Positions 28,231 to 37,698 of a stretch of DNA of 64,000 bases are shown here, piece by piece. The DNA is taken from positions 62,001 to 126,000 of the forward strand of contig JAHWKW010000003.1 in NCBI GenBank assembly GCA_019347675.1, in the 5' to 3' direction. The notes below the pieces were generated by a model. It saw nothing but the letters and a program-made list of their open reading frames with translations. It had not been told where the DNA came from and did not search any database. Position numbers and translations under genes: made by a program. This stretch comes from Actinomycetota bacterium. Lineage in GTDB: Bacteria > Actinomycetota > Nitriliruptoria > Nitriliruptorales > JAHWKO01. Numbering within the stretch: position 1 is the stretch's first letter; each line of letters starts with the position of its first letter.

Positions 28231-29459
28231 ACACGATCCCGCCGGTTGTCGCTGCCGCTGAACTGCTACGCCGCAGAGACCAGCCGCCACTGTGGGTTGA
28301 TCCGGCTGTGGCCAGCACGTCGCCGTACGGCGATGAGTTGACCTACTCGCAGATCGCGGACCGGATCGTGCACGACGTCGGGCGAGGTGGCGACAAGGCG
28401 ATTCGGCGGCTTGCCGCGGCCGCTGGCCAGACGCTTCCGGCCGCGCTGGAAGTGGATGCGGCGACCCTCGCGGCTAGCGCGCGGCTGTGCCCCTCTGAGG
28501 TCGTGGAGGCGATCGGGTCAGCCGTCGTACGCATCCGCGAGTTCTACGAGGCGGAGCCGGGCGGGTCATGGCAGTACGAGTGCGACGGTGTAACTCTCGG
28601 GCAGCTGGCACGCCCCGTCGAGCGAGTCGGTGTCTATGTCCCCAGGCGGTGAGGCACCGCTCGTGTCGTCGTTGCTGATGGCCGCTGTTCCAGCTCGCGT
28701 GGCTGGCGTCGAGCAGCTCGTGGTGTGCACGCCCCCCGCTGCAGCCGGCCCGTTGGCGCCAGTGCTGGCTGCAGGGATCCAGGCGTGTGGTGTCGACCGG
28801 GTCTTCACCGTGGCGGCGATGGCGCGCGTAACGGGCTTGGTCGGTGTTGCCAGCCTGCCAGGGCCCACTGAGACGTTGCTGATCGCCGACGAGTCCGCCG
28901 ACCCAGAGGTGGTGGCTGCCGATCTGCTGGCCCAGGCAGAGCACGCTGCTGACGCATGGCCGATCTTGCTGACCCCCAGCCCCACGCTCGCCGGCCAGGT
29001 TCAACGGGCGGTCGGCGAGCAGCTACCCGACTTGGCCCGGCGCCACATCGCTGCAACGTCGCTTGGGGAGCGGGGGGCGATCGTGCTCACGAGCGACGTT
29101 GACCAAGCCATCGAACCCGCCAACAGGTTCGCGCCCGAGCACCTGTGCCTGCTGCTGAAAGATCCGTGGCTCTACGTTGAGCGGATCCGTAACGCCGGCG
29201 GGATCTTCGTAGGGGAAGCTGCATGTGAAGCGCTCGGCGACTACATCGCCGGGCCGAGCACATCATGCCCACCGGCGGTTCGGCCAGGTGGTCGTCACCG
29301 CTCGCGGTACGCGACTTCCTGCGGATGACCACAGTCATCGCCGCTACCCCTGACGCTGCAGCGCGCTTGGCGACAGCTGGCATCTCGCTCGCCGAGGCCG
29401 AGGGATTGACCGCCCACGCCGCGTCACTGCGGCGACGGACCGCACACCCGCCAGGGTGA
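28227..29459 (+). pseudogene. Decayed histidinol-dehydrogenase-like gene
   Basis: ATG 28227 has AAGGAG 6 nt upstream. The first part runs to RPVERVGVYVP, then one extra base in a C-run (about 28641) shifts the frame to PGGEAPLVSSLLMAAVPARV. After CGVDRVFTVA, the block around GGAQAIAALAYGTE..VDKIVGPGN expected in HisD is missing, an apparent in-frame deletion of some 35 codons, before LPGPTETLLIADESADP. Zinc/catalytic segments LLAQAEH and APEHL and the GDY of GDYIAGP remain. A second frameshift near 29258 precedes EHIMPTGGSARWSSPLAVRDF, with the end EGLTAHAASLRRRT. The family oxidises histidinol or related alcohols. Multiple lesions make this a true pseudogene. Confidence 0.8.
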
Positions 29460-29489
29460 CGATGCGGTCGAGTCACCACTCACAGCCGG

Positions 29490-30106
29490 CGCTACGTCCT
29501 GGTTCACGACTACGGCACATACCGCGTTCAAGGCGCCGCGAAGTTCAACTGTTGCGCCAGAGGGCCGTTACGTCGGAACGTCGATGGCCGCGGTCGCAGA
29601 CCGCTGGGGTCGCGGTCGAGACGATCTACCGCGGGTTTGGGAGCAATGCGGCGCTGTTCGACGCGGTCGTCGAGTCCGACGTGGCTGGAGGTGTGGCACG
29701 CGCGGCCCGGCCCGTCGAGGACGCCCCGCGATCCGCGCGGTCATCGAGGAGACTGACCTGCGCCGTCAGATCGAGCGGTACGTCGCTACCCAACCGGAAT
29801 CCACGCGCGGATGGGGTCTTTGGTGCAGGTACTCAAAGCGGCCGCCGACGCAGAGGACTCGCTCGCCGACGCGTGGGAACGACTCCAAGGCCAGCGCCTG
29901 GACGGCCTGGCCCGCTTCGCCCAACTGCTCTCCGACCGAGGAACCCTCAAGCCGGGTCTGTCGACCGGGGAAGCACGCGATGTGCTGTGGACCCTCAACT
30001 CGCACGCGGGGTACGAGAAGCTCGTCGAACAGCGCGGATGGACACCCAGCGATACGAGACATGGCTCACCGAGATACGCACGGCCAGCGTCCTGGGTTCG
30101 GACTGA
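29490..30106 (+). pseudogene. Decayed TetR-family regulator
   Basis: Pieces of one TetR protein occur in all three forward frames. The recognition-helix region AGVAVETIYRGFGSNAALFD is at about 29609-29670, IRAVIEETDLRRQIERYVAT near 29733, and VLKAAADAEDSLADAWERLQ through LKPGLSTGEARDVLWTLNS in 29827-30003. The ending DTQRYETWLTEIRTASVLGSD lies back in the first frame. At least three frameshifts are needed to join them. The order and spacing match normal TetR proteins, so this was a single gene. It follows the decayed hisD-like gene and probably regulated it. Confidence 0.75.
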
Positions 30107-30320
30107 TCCGAACGTCGGACCCGCTATCGACTCGAAGGAGGCTCGGCCGGCGGTGGGCCGAACGCGCCGGGGTCCGTCTCAACCCCCGCGTCCTGATCAC
30201 GCGAGCACGCTGACCAGTGCGGGCTGCCGGACGTGGCGCGTCGTTGCGAGGGTTGACCGGGACCATCCTGCGCCCGTAGGGTCCCGCGCCCTTGAGGGTT
30301 GGTGGTGAGGGGCGACAGGC

Positions 30321-32807
30321 ATGATTCGTGGTGTACACGTTCGCTGGTTGGCGTTGGCGGTCGTCAGCGGTCTGCTGTTGGCCGGCTTCGGCGTGACGGC
30401 GGCACCGGCCCAGACGGTCGGCGGGCCGCTCAAGGTCGTGCTGATCGGCGACTCGTACTCGGCGGGGAACGGGGCAGGCAACTACTACGGGCCCAAGAAG
30501 TGCTACCGCAGTTCCACCAACTGGGCGGAGCGCTACGTCTACGTGCTGAAGGCCTCTGGCTACAGCGTGACGTTCGTCAACCGTGCTTGCAGCGGGGCAG
30601 TGTCGGACAACGTGCTCAACGACCGCAGCATGGGCACAGAGACGAAGTTGGTGACCCTGTCTGGCGACCGCCCCGCTGATGACCGCGAATTCCGCGCGGA
30701 GCTGGGCCGGCGCGGAGATTGCGTCTCGAAGTATCCCGATGAGGAACGCTACGACATACGCATCGAAGACCACTACTACGACTCGCTGACCCACCAGACG
30801 ACGGTCGCGTTCGCGTGCGAGCGTATCCTGGACGCGCAGATCGATGCGATCGGTCGCGACACCGATCTCGTGCTGTTCACGATGGGCGGCAACGACGTCA
30901 ACTTCGCCGAGATCGTCGAGCAGTGCTTCGCGGTTGGCCTCCGTGACCCTGGCGACTGCCGCGACAACGTCACCGCGGCGCGCGCGGGCCTTCCGGGCGT
31001 CGAGTCCGCGGTCTCCGACATCCTGAGGCGTATCCGGTCGAAGGTCCGCGACGACGCACGCGTGGTGCTGCTGTCCTACCCGTACCTGGAGAAGGATCCC
31101 AGCTACACCTTGGTGTCGCTGCTAGGCAGCGACCGGTACCGGGCTGGTGAGGAGGTGCGCGACCTCGGTGACCTTGGCGATATCCATCAGTCCTCGGGTG
31201 TCGCCGACGCCAACGCGTCGGCGGGCGAGGACTTCACGTTCTTCCTCGACGAGGTCAAGAGTCACTTCGCCGGGCATGAGCCGGACGGCAGCGCCAGCCG
31301 CCGCAACCCGGACCGGTGGCTGCACGAGTTCGATTCGCGCATCGCGGCCGAGTGGTATCACTTCAATCACCAGGGCCACCAGGAGGTCGCGAACCTGCTA
31401 GCACCTCACGGGGTCTTCGGTGCGGGCGGGACCGGCGAGATCGGCGGCGACCTCGATCTGGTGTTCGTGATCGATACGACCGGTTCGATGGGTGAGGACA
31501 TCGCCGCGGTGAAGCAGTTCTCGACCGAGCTCGTCGACCTGCTGTCGGAGCGAACCGCGAGCTTTCGGGTCGGCCTCGTCACCTACAAGGACCACCCCGT
31601 CTCTCCGTACGGTGGGTCGAGCGACTACCCTCGCCGCACCGAGCTCGGCTTCACCGATGACACCTCGGCCATCAAGGACGCGATCAACGCGCTGACGGTG
31701 AGCGGTGGAGGGAACTTCCCCGAGTCGGTGTGGTCTGGCCTGATTGAGGGCATCGAGCTCCCCTGGCGGCCGGGCGTCAAGAAGGTGATCATCCAGCTGG
31801 GCGACGCGCCGCCACACGGGAGCGCGCCCTCGTACACCGAGCCCGTCAGCGGCCTCACCATCGACGACGTCGTGGACGCGTCCATCGCGGTCGACCCCGC
31901 TGAGGTATACGTCGTCGACGTTTCGTCGGGCGGTTCCTCGTTCGCCCCACTGCGTGAGGTGGCTGACCGCACCGGCGGTGGGATCTACAGCGCCCCGACG
32001 CCCTCCCAGGTCTCCCAGGCTCTCGCCGACGCGCTCGAGGAGGCGCTCACCAAGCCCTTCGCGTGGGCCGGCGGACCCTACGTGACGACGCTGGGTAGCC
32101 CCATCGTGCTCGACGCGTCCGGGTCGTTCGACGTCGATGGGGCCATCGTAGGCTACGAGTGGGATCTCAACGGCGACGGCACCTACGACACGCCGCCGAG
32201 CGAGCAGCCGACCTATACCCACACGTTCACCGTGCCCTTCGACGGTTCAGTGGCGGTGCGTGTGACCGACGACGACGGCAAGTTCAGCGTCGGAACCGTG
32301 CGCGCCCACGCGTCCTCGGACGGTGACGAGGTCCCACCCGACGAGGACAACTGCCCCGACGACCCCAACCACGGGCAGCTCGACTACGACGAGGACGGCA
32401 TCGGCGACGTGTGTGACGAGGACCCCGGCTACCCCACCGAGGACAAGGAGGGGGTGAGCGAACTCGTGGACCGTGATGGCAACAGCCACCCGTCCACGGT
32501 GGAGGAGTTTCGCCAGCCCCATTGGAACCAGGACAGTGACATCATCGACCACGAGGATGTCGATTGGTGGGGGGTGGACACCGACGGCCGCCGCCTGAAG
32601 CTCCAGCTGATCGGGATGTCGTCGAACTACGACCTGTACATCCACGACCTCGACGGCAACGAGTTGGGCTCCTCGACGCAACCGGGGTCCCGCAGCGAAG
32701 CGATCGACCTTAGGCTCGCGGCGGGGCGGTACCTGGTCCGCATCCAGCCCGCAGCTGGGGCGGTCGGTGGCGAATACCGGCTCAACGTAACGGCCGTGGG
32801 TCGGTGA
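30321..32807 (+). CDS. Secreted mosaic: SGNH/GDSL hydrolase + VWA + PKD + thrombospondin-3 repeat + C-terminal beta domain
   Basis: An 828-residue exported protein. A signal peptide ends near residue 31 (LLAGFGVTAAPAQ). Residues about 37-365 form an SGNH hydrolase with GDSYSAGNGAG (Ser45), GGNDVNF (Asn191) and a late HFNHQGH (His350/353 region). A von Willebrand A domain follows (about 377-575) with the metal site DTTGSMG at D385-S389. Then a PKD domain (about 580-660, GSFDVDGAIVGYEWDLNGDG), a calcium-binding type-3 repeat (674-705, DEDNCPDD, DYDEDGIGDVCDED), and a terminal domain resembling bacterial pre-peptidase/proprotein C-terminal folds (725-828). Predicted role: extracellular ester or polysaccharide deacetylating hydrolase with adhesive modules. 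It overlaps the next gene by GTGA. Confidence 0.85.
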   Translation: MIRGVHVRWLALAVVSGLLLAGFGVTAAPAQTVGGPLKVVLIGDSYSAGNGAGNYYGPKKCYRSSTNWAERYVYVLKASGYSVTFVNRACSGAVSDNVLNDRSMGTETKLVTLSGDRPADDREFRAELGRRGDCVSKYPDEERYDIRIEDHYYDSLTHQTTVAFACERILDAQIDAIGRDTDLVLFTMGGNDVNFAEIVEQCFAVGLRDPGDCRDNVTAARAGLPGVESAVSDILRRIRSKVRDDARVVLLSYPYLEKDPSYTLVSLLGSDRYRAGEEVRDLGDLGDIHQSSGVADANASAGEDFTFFLDEVKSHFAGHEPDGSASRRNPDRWLHEFDSRIAAEWYHFNHQGHQEVANLLAPHGVFGAGGTGEIGGDLDLVFVIDTTGSMGEDIAAVKQFSTELVDLLSERTASFRVGLVTYKDHPVSPYGGSSDYPRRTELGFTDDTSAIKDAINALTVSGGGNFPESVWSGLIEGIELPWRPGVKKVIIQLGDAPPHGSAPSYTEPVSGLTIDDVVDASIAVDPAEVYVVDVSSGGSSFAPLREVADRTGGGIYSAPTPSQVSQALADALEEALTKPFAWAGGPYVTTLGSPIVLDASGSFDVDGAIVGYEWDLNGDGTYDTPPSEQPTYTHTFTVPFDGSVAVRVTDDDGKFSVGTVRAHASSDGDEVPPDEDNCPDDPNHGQLDYDEDGIGDVCDEDPGYPTEDKEGVSELVDRDGNSHPSTVEEFRQPHWNQDSDIIDHEDVDWWGVDTDGRRLKLQLIGMSSNYDLYIHDLDGNELGSSTQPGSRSEAIDLRLAAGRYLVRIQPAAGAVGGEYRLNVTAVGR

Positions 32808-33229
32808 CGGGTCGGTGGCTGCTCGCGGTGGCGGTGCTGGGGCTGGCCTTGGTGGGTGCCGCGTGCGGGGAGCCGGCGGACGCCCCTGAGTTGGACGCGC
32901 TGCGGGCGGACCCGATGGCCTCCTACCAGGGCCAGGATCTGACGTTGGTCGACCGGAGCCTCTCGGCGGGGGGCCGGACGCTCGGCAAGCCTGTTCGGGC
33001 GAGTGTGGTGCAACGTTACGCCATCGCCGACAGCGCCGACCCGGAGGCGGTGCGCGCCGCTGCGATCGCCGCCGCTGAGGCCGCCGGCTGGACGTTCTTC
33101 GCGGAAGGTCCCATCGCCAGCGCCAACAAACGCATCGCAGGGTCGCAGGCCACGCTCAGCATCGAGGTTCGTGAGGAGCAGGGCCAGGCCTTCCTCACGG
33201 TGGTGCTGCTCGAGGAGGCCGGGGAGTGA
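32804..33229 (+). CDS. Small lipoprotein coupled to the SGNH/VWA mosaic
   Basis: A 141-residue lipoprotein. The signal (LLAVAVLGLALVGAACG) ends in a clear lipobox with Cys at about residue 21. The mature part shows an alternating strand-helix-strand layout (SVVQRYAIADSADPEAVRAA, then AGWTFFAEGPIASANKRIAG and QATLSIEVREEQGQAFLTVVL), compatible with a small alpha/beta sandwich. The GTG start overlaps the stop of the preceding hydrolase, so the proteins are likely made together and may interact at the cell surface. No family recognised. Confidence 0.75.
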   Translation: MTGRWLLAVAVLGLALVGAACGEPADAPELDALRADPMASYQGQDLTLVDRSLSAGGRTLGKPVRASVVQRYAIADSADPEAVRAAAIAAAEAAGWTFFAEGPIASANKRIAGSQATLSIEVREEQGQAFLTVVLLEEAGE

Positions 33230-33396
33230 GCCCGCGGTGAGCTCGACCGCTTTTCGCCCGCCGGAGGACCGAATTCACTGTGGCGGCGATATGCGGGGTC
33301 ACATCGGCGCCTTGGTCGCTCTGGTTGCCATACTTCGGCTCCGACGACCGGTCATGGTCGCCGCGTTTACGGTCTCCGGTAACCGGGAGGCGTACC

Positions 33397-34095
33397 GTGT
33401 CGATCGACCCGACCAGCACGACCTGGCAGTGGCACGTGCCGATGCCCGGGCAGGCGATGATCGAGGCGTTGCTGGAAGATCCGGGCCAGGAAGCGGTGAC
33501 CGCCGCCGTGGACGCCGACAGCCGCGGTGTGGCACCGGCCGACGTTGTGTTCGTGTTCGGCACCCGCCTGCGCGACCCGGTCGGGCCCACGGCAGAGCTG
33601 ATGGCGTCCGGCCTCGCATCGGCGGTCGTCGTGACCGGCGGGGAGAACCGGGGACGGCCCGGCCACATCGAGGCGGAGCAGCACGCGCGGCTCCTGGGCG
33701 AGCACGGCGTCCCGCCCCAGGCGATCCTGGTCGAGAACACCTCGCGCACCACCCTCGAGAACGTGCTCCACGCGCGGCCACTGATCGAGACCCGTCTGGG
33801 GCGTCCCGAGTCGGTCATCGCGGTGGTGAAGTGGTTCCACCGGCGCGCGGTCCTGACGCTGCTCAACCACCTGCCGTCCGTGAGACTCGTGCACGCGGTG
33901 ACCTACGACCCGCACGTGACCGAGGACGGCTCGCCCGTGACACGGACCAACTGGCCGACCGGCCCGCACGCCAGCCGGGTGGCCAAGGAGTACGAGTGCC
34001 TACGCCGTCTCGCCAGCACACCGGAGATCGTTCCGATCGAGCGTCGGGACCGTGCGTGGGTCCGCGCCGGCCGAATCGGTGCAGCCGCCGACTGA
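33397..34095 (+). CDS. YdcF-like (DUF218) protein
   Basis: A 232-residue protein of the DUF218/YdcF type, a Rossmann-like fold of uncertain role, some members binding S-adenosylmethionine or acting in envelope biology. Seen: the first strand DVVFVFGTRL, then LMASGLASAVVVTGGENRGR, EAEQHARLLGEHGVP and the characteristic ILVENTSRTTLENV. No membrane anchor is present. GTG 33397 is selected because GGGAGG sits 7 nt upstream; the open frame before it (from 33280) lacks such a site. The gene stands alone between the lipoprotein and a tRNA gene. Confidence 0.8.
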   Translation: MSIDPTSTTWQWHVPMPGQAMIEALLEDPGQEAVTAAVDADSRGVAPADVVFVFGTRLRDPVGPTAELMASGLASAVVVTGGENRGRPGHIEAEQHARLLGEHGVPPQAILVENTSRTTLENVLHARPLIETRLGRPESVIAVVKWFHRRAVLTLLNHLPSVRLVHAVTYDPHVTEDGSPVTRTNWPTGPHASRVAKEYECLRRLASTPEIVPIERRDRAWVRAGRIGAAAD

Positions 34096-34408
34096 CGCCG
34101 ACCGACCCCCAACCCGTCCGGGTCTCATCAGCGACGGCTACGACAGCGTGCGCCAGCGCTTCCTGCGGGCCGGACCCGATCGCTCAGTTCCTCAGGAGCC
34201 TTCGTCGCCGACCTCAGCTCGCGGCTCCGGCCGACGCGAGGGTCCGGGGAGCACCCCGGCACAACGCTCACCGACCTTGGGCCACGAGTTCAACCTTGCG
34301 GCACGGGCCGAGCCCGTAGTCCCACACGTCGCCGGCCACGGTCCCACCCGGGCGGGTCACCGGGCACATCTCGGCGAGGGCTGGCGTGGCGGGGGGGAGG
34401 AGACGAGA
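34096..34408. other. Intergenic region before tRNA-Gly; no gene seen
   Basis: Neither strand of this 313-base interval gives a convincing gene. A minus-strand frame of about 33 codons (from an ATG near 34366) shows some cysteines and a WDYGLGPCRKVE stretch but no ribosome site. No hairpin followed by a T-run is visible. Confidence 0.5.
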
Positions 34409-34480
34409 GCGGACGACGGGATTCGAACCCGCGACCTTCGCGTTGGCAACGCGACGCTCTACCAACTGAGCTACGTCCGC
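34409..34480 (-). tRNA. tRNA-Gly (anticodon GCC)
   Basis: Read on the minus strand, the 72 bases fold as a full cloverleaf: acceptor GCGGACG/CGTCCGC, D arm GCTC-AGTTGGTA-GAGC, anticodon arm TCGCG-TTGCCAA-CGCGA with anticodon GCC, and T arm GCGGG-TTCGAAT-CCCGT (one G-T pair). The discriminator base just outside is U, as in bacterial glycine tRNAs. CCA is not encoded. It decodes GGC and GGU, the commonest glycine codons in this GC-rich genome. Confidence 0.97.
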
Positions 34481-34725
34481 ACGGGAAGTCGACACGGGGA
34501 GTCGACGGGTGTCCCAGCCAGCTGATGCTGCCCCGACGTCACCGCGTCCGCGCGAACCAGGAGGCTACCGGAGGCCCGAAGGGGCGACAACCATCGGCCG
34601 TCCGCACTGCCCGGTGCGGTGACGAGTCGATCCGGTGGGTCATCGGGACGGGCGGCCGACGGACGTTATCGCCACCGCGCCGGGTTCCTTTGCACAGCAG
34701 ACGCCCGCAGGGAGGCAGTGACGCC

Positions 34726-36119
34726 ATGGTGGAGCAGTACGACGTGATCGTGATCAGCGGTGGGGCCGCCGGTGAGAACGCAGCCTGATACGCGCGTGAG
34801 CATGGCCTGTCCGTGGCGCTGGTCGAGCGCGAACTGGTCGGTGGCGAGTGTTCGTACTGGGCCTGCATCCCCAGCAAGGCGCTGCTGCGTCCCGGCGAAG
34901 CGCTTGGCGCAGCACGCCGTGTCCCGGCGGTCGCGTCGGCGATCACCGGAGACATCGGCGTCGATGCGGCCCTACGCAGCCGGGACGTGTTCGTCCACGG
35001 CTTCGACGATGAAGGACAGGCCGACTGGCTGCAGGGGATCGGGGTCGACCTGATCCGCGGCCATGCCCGGCTCGCCGGCGAGCGGACCGTCGAGGTGGAC
35101 CGCGACGGCGGGGACACCGTGACCGTCGAAGCGCGGAACGCGGTCGTGTTGGCAACGGGGACGCGCGCGTCGATCCCCCCGATCGAAGGTGTCGGCGACA
35201 TCGAGATCTGGGACAGCCGTGACGTCACCACCGCCAACAGATCCCGCGTCGCCTGCTGATCCTGGGCGGCGGCGTGGTCGGAGTGGAGATGGCCCAGGTG
35301 TACCGGCGCCTCGGCGCGGAGGAGGTCACGGTCGTCGAGATGCAGCAGCCTGCCCACGAGGAGCCGTTCGTGGGCGAGGAGCTGGCGACCGCCTTCGCGG
35401 ACGAAGCGATCCGGGTCCGCACCGGGGCCGCGGCGAGGAACGCGACCCGCGACCAGCCGGGTGGTCCCGTGACGCTGACGCTCGACGATGGCACCGAGCT
35501 CGTCGGCGACGAGCTGCTGGTCGCCGTGGGCCGAACCCCCCGCACCGACGACCTCGGCCTGGACACGGTCGGGGTGGGCAGCGGCGGGTACCTCGACGTG
35601 GACGATCAGCTGCGCGTCGCCGGGGTCGACGGCGGCTGGTTGTACGCGGTCGGGACGTCAACGGCCGCGCGTTGTTCACCCACCAGGGCCAAGTACCAGG
35701 CACGCGTTGTCGGTGACGTGATCGGCGACGTCGACGCCGCCGCGTGGGCGGACCACCAAGCGGTGCCGCGTGTCGTGTTCACCGACCCGCGGGTGGCTGC
35801 CGTCGGTCGGACCGAACAGCAGGCCCGCGACGCCGCGGTGGACGCCAAGGTCGTCCGCGTCCCGTTGAGCAGCGTCGCCGGGACGTCGCTGCTGGGCAAA
35901 GGTGTCTCGGGCACCGCTCAGGTGGTCATCGACCGCAGCCGGCGCACGGTGGTGGGGGCGACGTTCACCGGTCCGGAGGTCGGCGAGCTGCTGCACGCCG
36001 CCACGATCGCGATCATCGCACAGGTGCCGATCGACGTGCTGTGGCACGCGGTTCCGGCCTTCCCCACCGTCAGCGAGGTGTGGTTGCGGCTGCTGGAGGC
36101 CGACCGCGCGGTGTCGTGA
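34726..36119 (+). pseudogene. FAD-dependent pyridine nucleotide-disulfide oxidoreductase, interrupted
   Basis: A member of the lipoamide dehydrogenase/mercuric reductase family. ATG 34726 (GGAGG upstream) starts the FAD-binding strand YDVIVISGGAAGENAA, but TGA 34786-34788 interrupts it. The same frame continues YAREHGLSVALVERELVGGE into the redox motif CSYWACIPSKA. Near 35240 one base is lost, and the NAD(P) site LLILGGGVVGVEMAQ is in another frame. Around 35655-35685 two compensating shifts hide VNGRALFTHQG. The dimerisation domain then runs intact to EVWLRLLEADRAVS. The redox motif has Cys-Ser-Tyr-Trp-Ala-Cys (CxxxxC). Four lesions suggest a pseudogene, unless the assembly is poor here. Confidence 0.8.
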
Positions 36120-36173
36120 CGGCTCCGCTGATCGCTTCCGGACCGAGCACGACCGAACCGCCGCAAGCCGCCG

Positions 36174-36179
36174 TAGCCT
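36174..36179 (+). promoter_or_regulatory. Candidate -10 element of the DUF427 gene
   Basis: TAGCCT (TANNNT) lies 30 nt before the ATG of the tandem DUF427 gene, which also has a GGAG ribosome site. No -35 box is obvious. Confidence 0.35.
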
Positions 36180-36209
36180 GCTCGTACTGCGACTGCGACC
36201 GGAGACACC

Positions 36210-37031
36210 ATGACTCTCACGATCGGGACCGGTCCGTTCGGCGACCGGCCGGCGGGCAGGTTCAACTTCGACCCAGGCGCCCCGCGACGGGTGCTGTACC
36301 TCGAGGATCGTCCCGAGCGGATCCGTGTCGAGTTCGCCGGCGAGACGGTCGCGGACACCACCCGCGCCAAGATGCTGCACGAGTCCGGTCTGACGCCGGT
36401 CTACTACTTCCCGCAAGCCGACGTCCGTACCGACCTGCTACGTGTCAGCGACCGCACCACCCACTGCCCGGCCAAGGGCGACGCGCGCTACTGGGACATC
36501 CGGGTGGGTGATCGGGTCGCTGAGGACGCGGTGTGGAGCTACCCCGACCCGATCGATCCGGCCGTGTGGCTCGCTGGCCACCTCGCCTTCGTCTGGGACG
36601 CCGTGGACGCCTGGTACCACGAGGACGAACGCATCCACGTCCACCCCATCGACCCGTACCACCGGGTGGACGTGCGCCGCAGCTCCCGCCGGGTCGTGGT
36701 CAGGGTCGGTGCCGTGGTCGTCGCCGAGTCGCGCCGGCCGCTGCTGCTGTTCGAGACGGGACTGCCGATCCGCTACTACCTCCCACCCGAAGACGTCCGC
36801 CGCGACGTGCTCGTGCCCAGCGCCACCATCACGCGCTGCCCCTACAAGGGCGAGGCGAGCTACCACCACGTCGACGTCGGCGGCGAGCGGCACGAGGACG
36901 TGGTGTGGTCCTACCGCGCCCCGCTGCACGATGCCGCCCCGGTGGCCGGTCACCTGTCGTTCTTCAACGAGCGGGTCGACCTCGAGGTCGACGGCGAGCC
37001 CCAGGAGCGGCCACGCACCCGCTGGTCATGA
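36210..37031 (+). CDS. Tandem DUF427-domain protein
   Basis: A 273-residue protein composed of two DUF427 domains. In each copy a strand pair ([19 protein letters not shown] / [20 protein letters not shown]) is followed by a YYFP/YYLP segment and a cysteine-containing turn: [14 protein letters not shown] near residue 90 and [16 protein letters not shown] near residue 212, then [10 protein letters not shown] and [10 protein letters not shown]. The C-P-x-K-G motif and W-S-Y ending are the family hallmarks. The function of DUF427 is not established. Cytoplasmic, no signal. The stop overlaps the stop region of the convergent dut gene by 6 bp. Confidence 0.85.
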   Translation: MTLTIGTGPFGDRPAGRFNFDPGAPRRVLYLEDRPERIRVEFAGETVADTTRAKMLHESGLTPVYYFPQADVRTDLLRVSDRTTHCPAKGDARYWDIRVGDRVAEDAVWSYPDPIDPAVWLAGHLAFVWDAVDAWYHEDERIHVHPIDPYHRVDVRRSSRRVVVRVGAVVVAESRRPLLLFETGLPIRYYLPPEDVRRDVLVPSATITRCPYKGEASYHHVDVGGERHEDVVWSYRAPLHDAAPVAGHLSFFNERVDLEVDGEPQERPRTRWS

Positions 37032-37502
37032 GTCGTCCGCTGGCGGCCCGGTCCCCGACGAGCCGAAACCCCCGCTCCCCCTGGACGTGGCCTCCAGGGC
37101 GTCGCTCTCGACGATCACCGCACGGCCCACGGGCTGCAGCAGCAGCTGCGCGACGCGGTCGCCGCGCGCGATCTCGGCCGGGGCGTCGGCGAGGTTGACC
37201 AGCAGGACCTTCACCTCGCCGCGGTACCCCGCGTCGATCGTGCCGGGCGCGTTCACGACCGTCACACCGTGGTGCAGTGCCATCCCCGAGCGCGGATGGA
37301 CGAGCCCGACCCACCCACGAGGGATCGCCAGCGCCAAGCCGGTGGGGACGGCGACGCGCTGACCGGGGAGCAGCGTCACGTCGGTTGCGGCGGCGAGGTC
37401 CAGGCCGGCGTCGTCCGGGTGGGCGTAGGACGGAAGGACGACGCCGGCCCGCAGCCTGACGACACGCAGCGTCACCTCTTCGGGCCCGGCCACCGCATCC
37501 AC
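37026..37502 (-). CDS. dut: dUTP diphosphatase (dUTPase)
   Basis: Hydrolyses dUTP to dUMP, keeping uracil out of DNA and feeding thymidylate synthesis. The 158-residue length is normal for trimeric dUTPase. The five motifs are in order: DDAGLDLAA (1), PRSGMAL (2), [20 protein letters not shown] with the catalytic Asp and Tyr (3), [11 protein letters not shown] (4), and the glycine-rich GSGGFGSSG (5) near the C-terminus. GTG 37502 is supported by AAGGGAGGGG. Divergent from the coiled-coil membrane protein; convergent with the DUF427 gene. Confidence 0.95.
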   Translation of the reverse strand: MDAVAGPEEVTLRVVRLRAGVVLPSYAHPDDAGLDLAAATDVTLLPGQRVAVPTGLALAIPRGWVGLVHPRSGMALHHGVTVVNAPGTIDAGYRGEVKVLLVNLADAPAEIARGDRVAQLLLQPVGRAVIVESDALEATSRGSGGFGSSGTGPPADDS

Positions 37503-37698
37503 GGCCCCTCCCTTTGGTGCCGGCGGCCGCACCGCGGGACGGTAGCCTCGGGCCGGTCCCGGTGCGAGCATCCGGTGTACCGTCTGGCGCCGCCCGGGGG
37601 TTCGGCGACCCCGGCCGCGAGCGCTCGCTGGTGAACGACGCTGAGTGCGCCGAGTCGAGGCCGCGCCGGGCCGGTCGCGTCGCGATCTGGGAGGCACC

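Noticed and set aside
34268-34495. Minus-strand protein frame over the tRNA gene
   Set aside because: The VAQLVERRVANAKVAGSNPV stretch is the familiar chance translation of a tRNA gene; the cloverleaf is complete.
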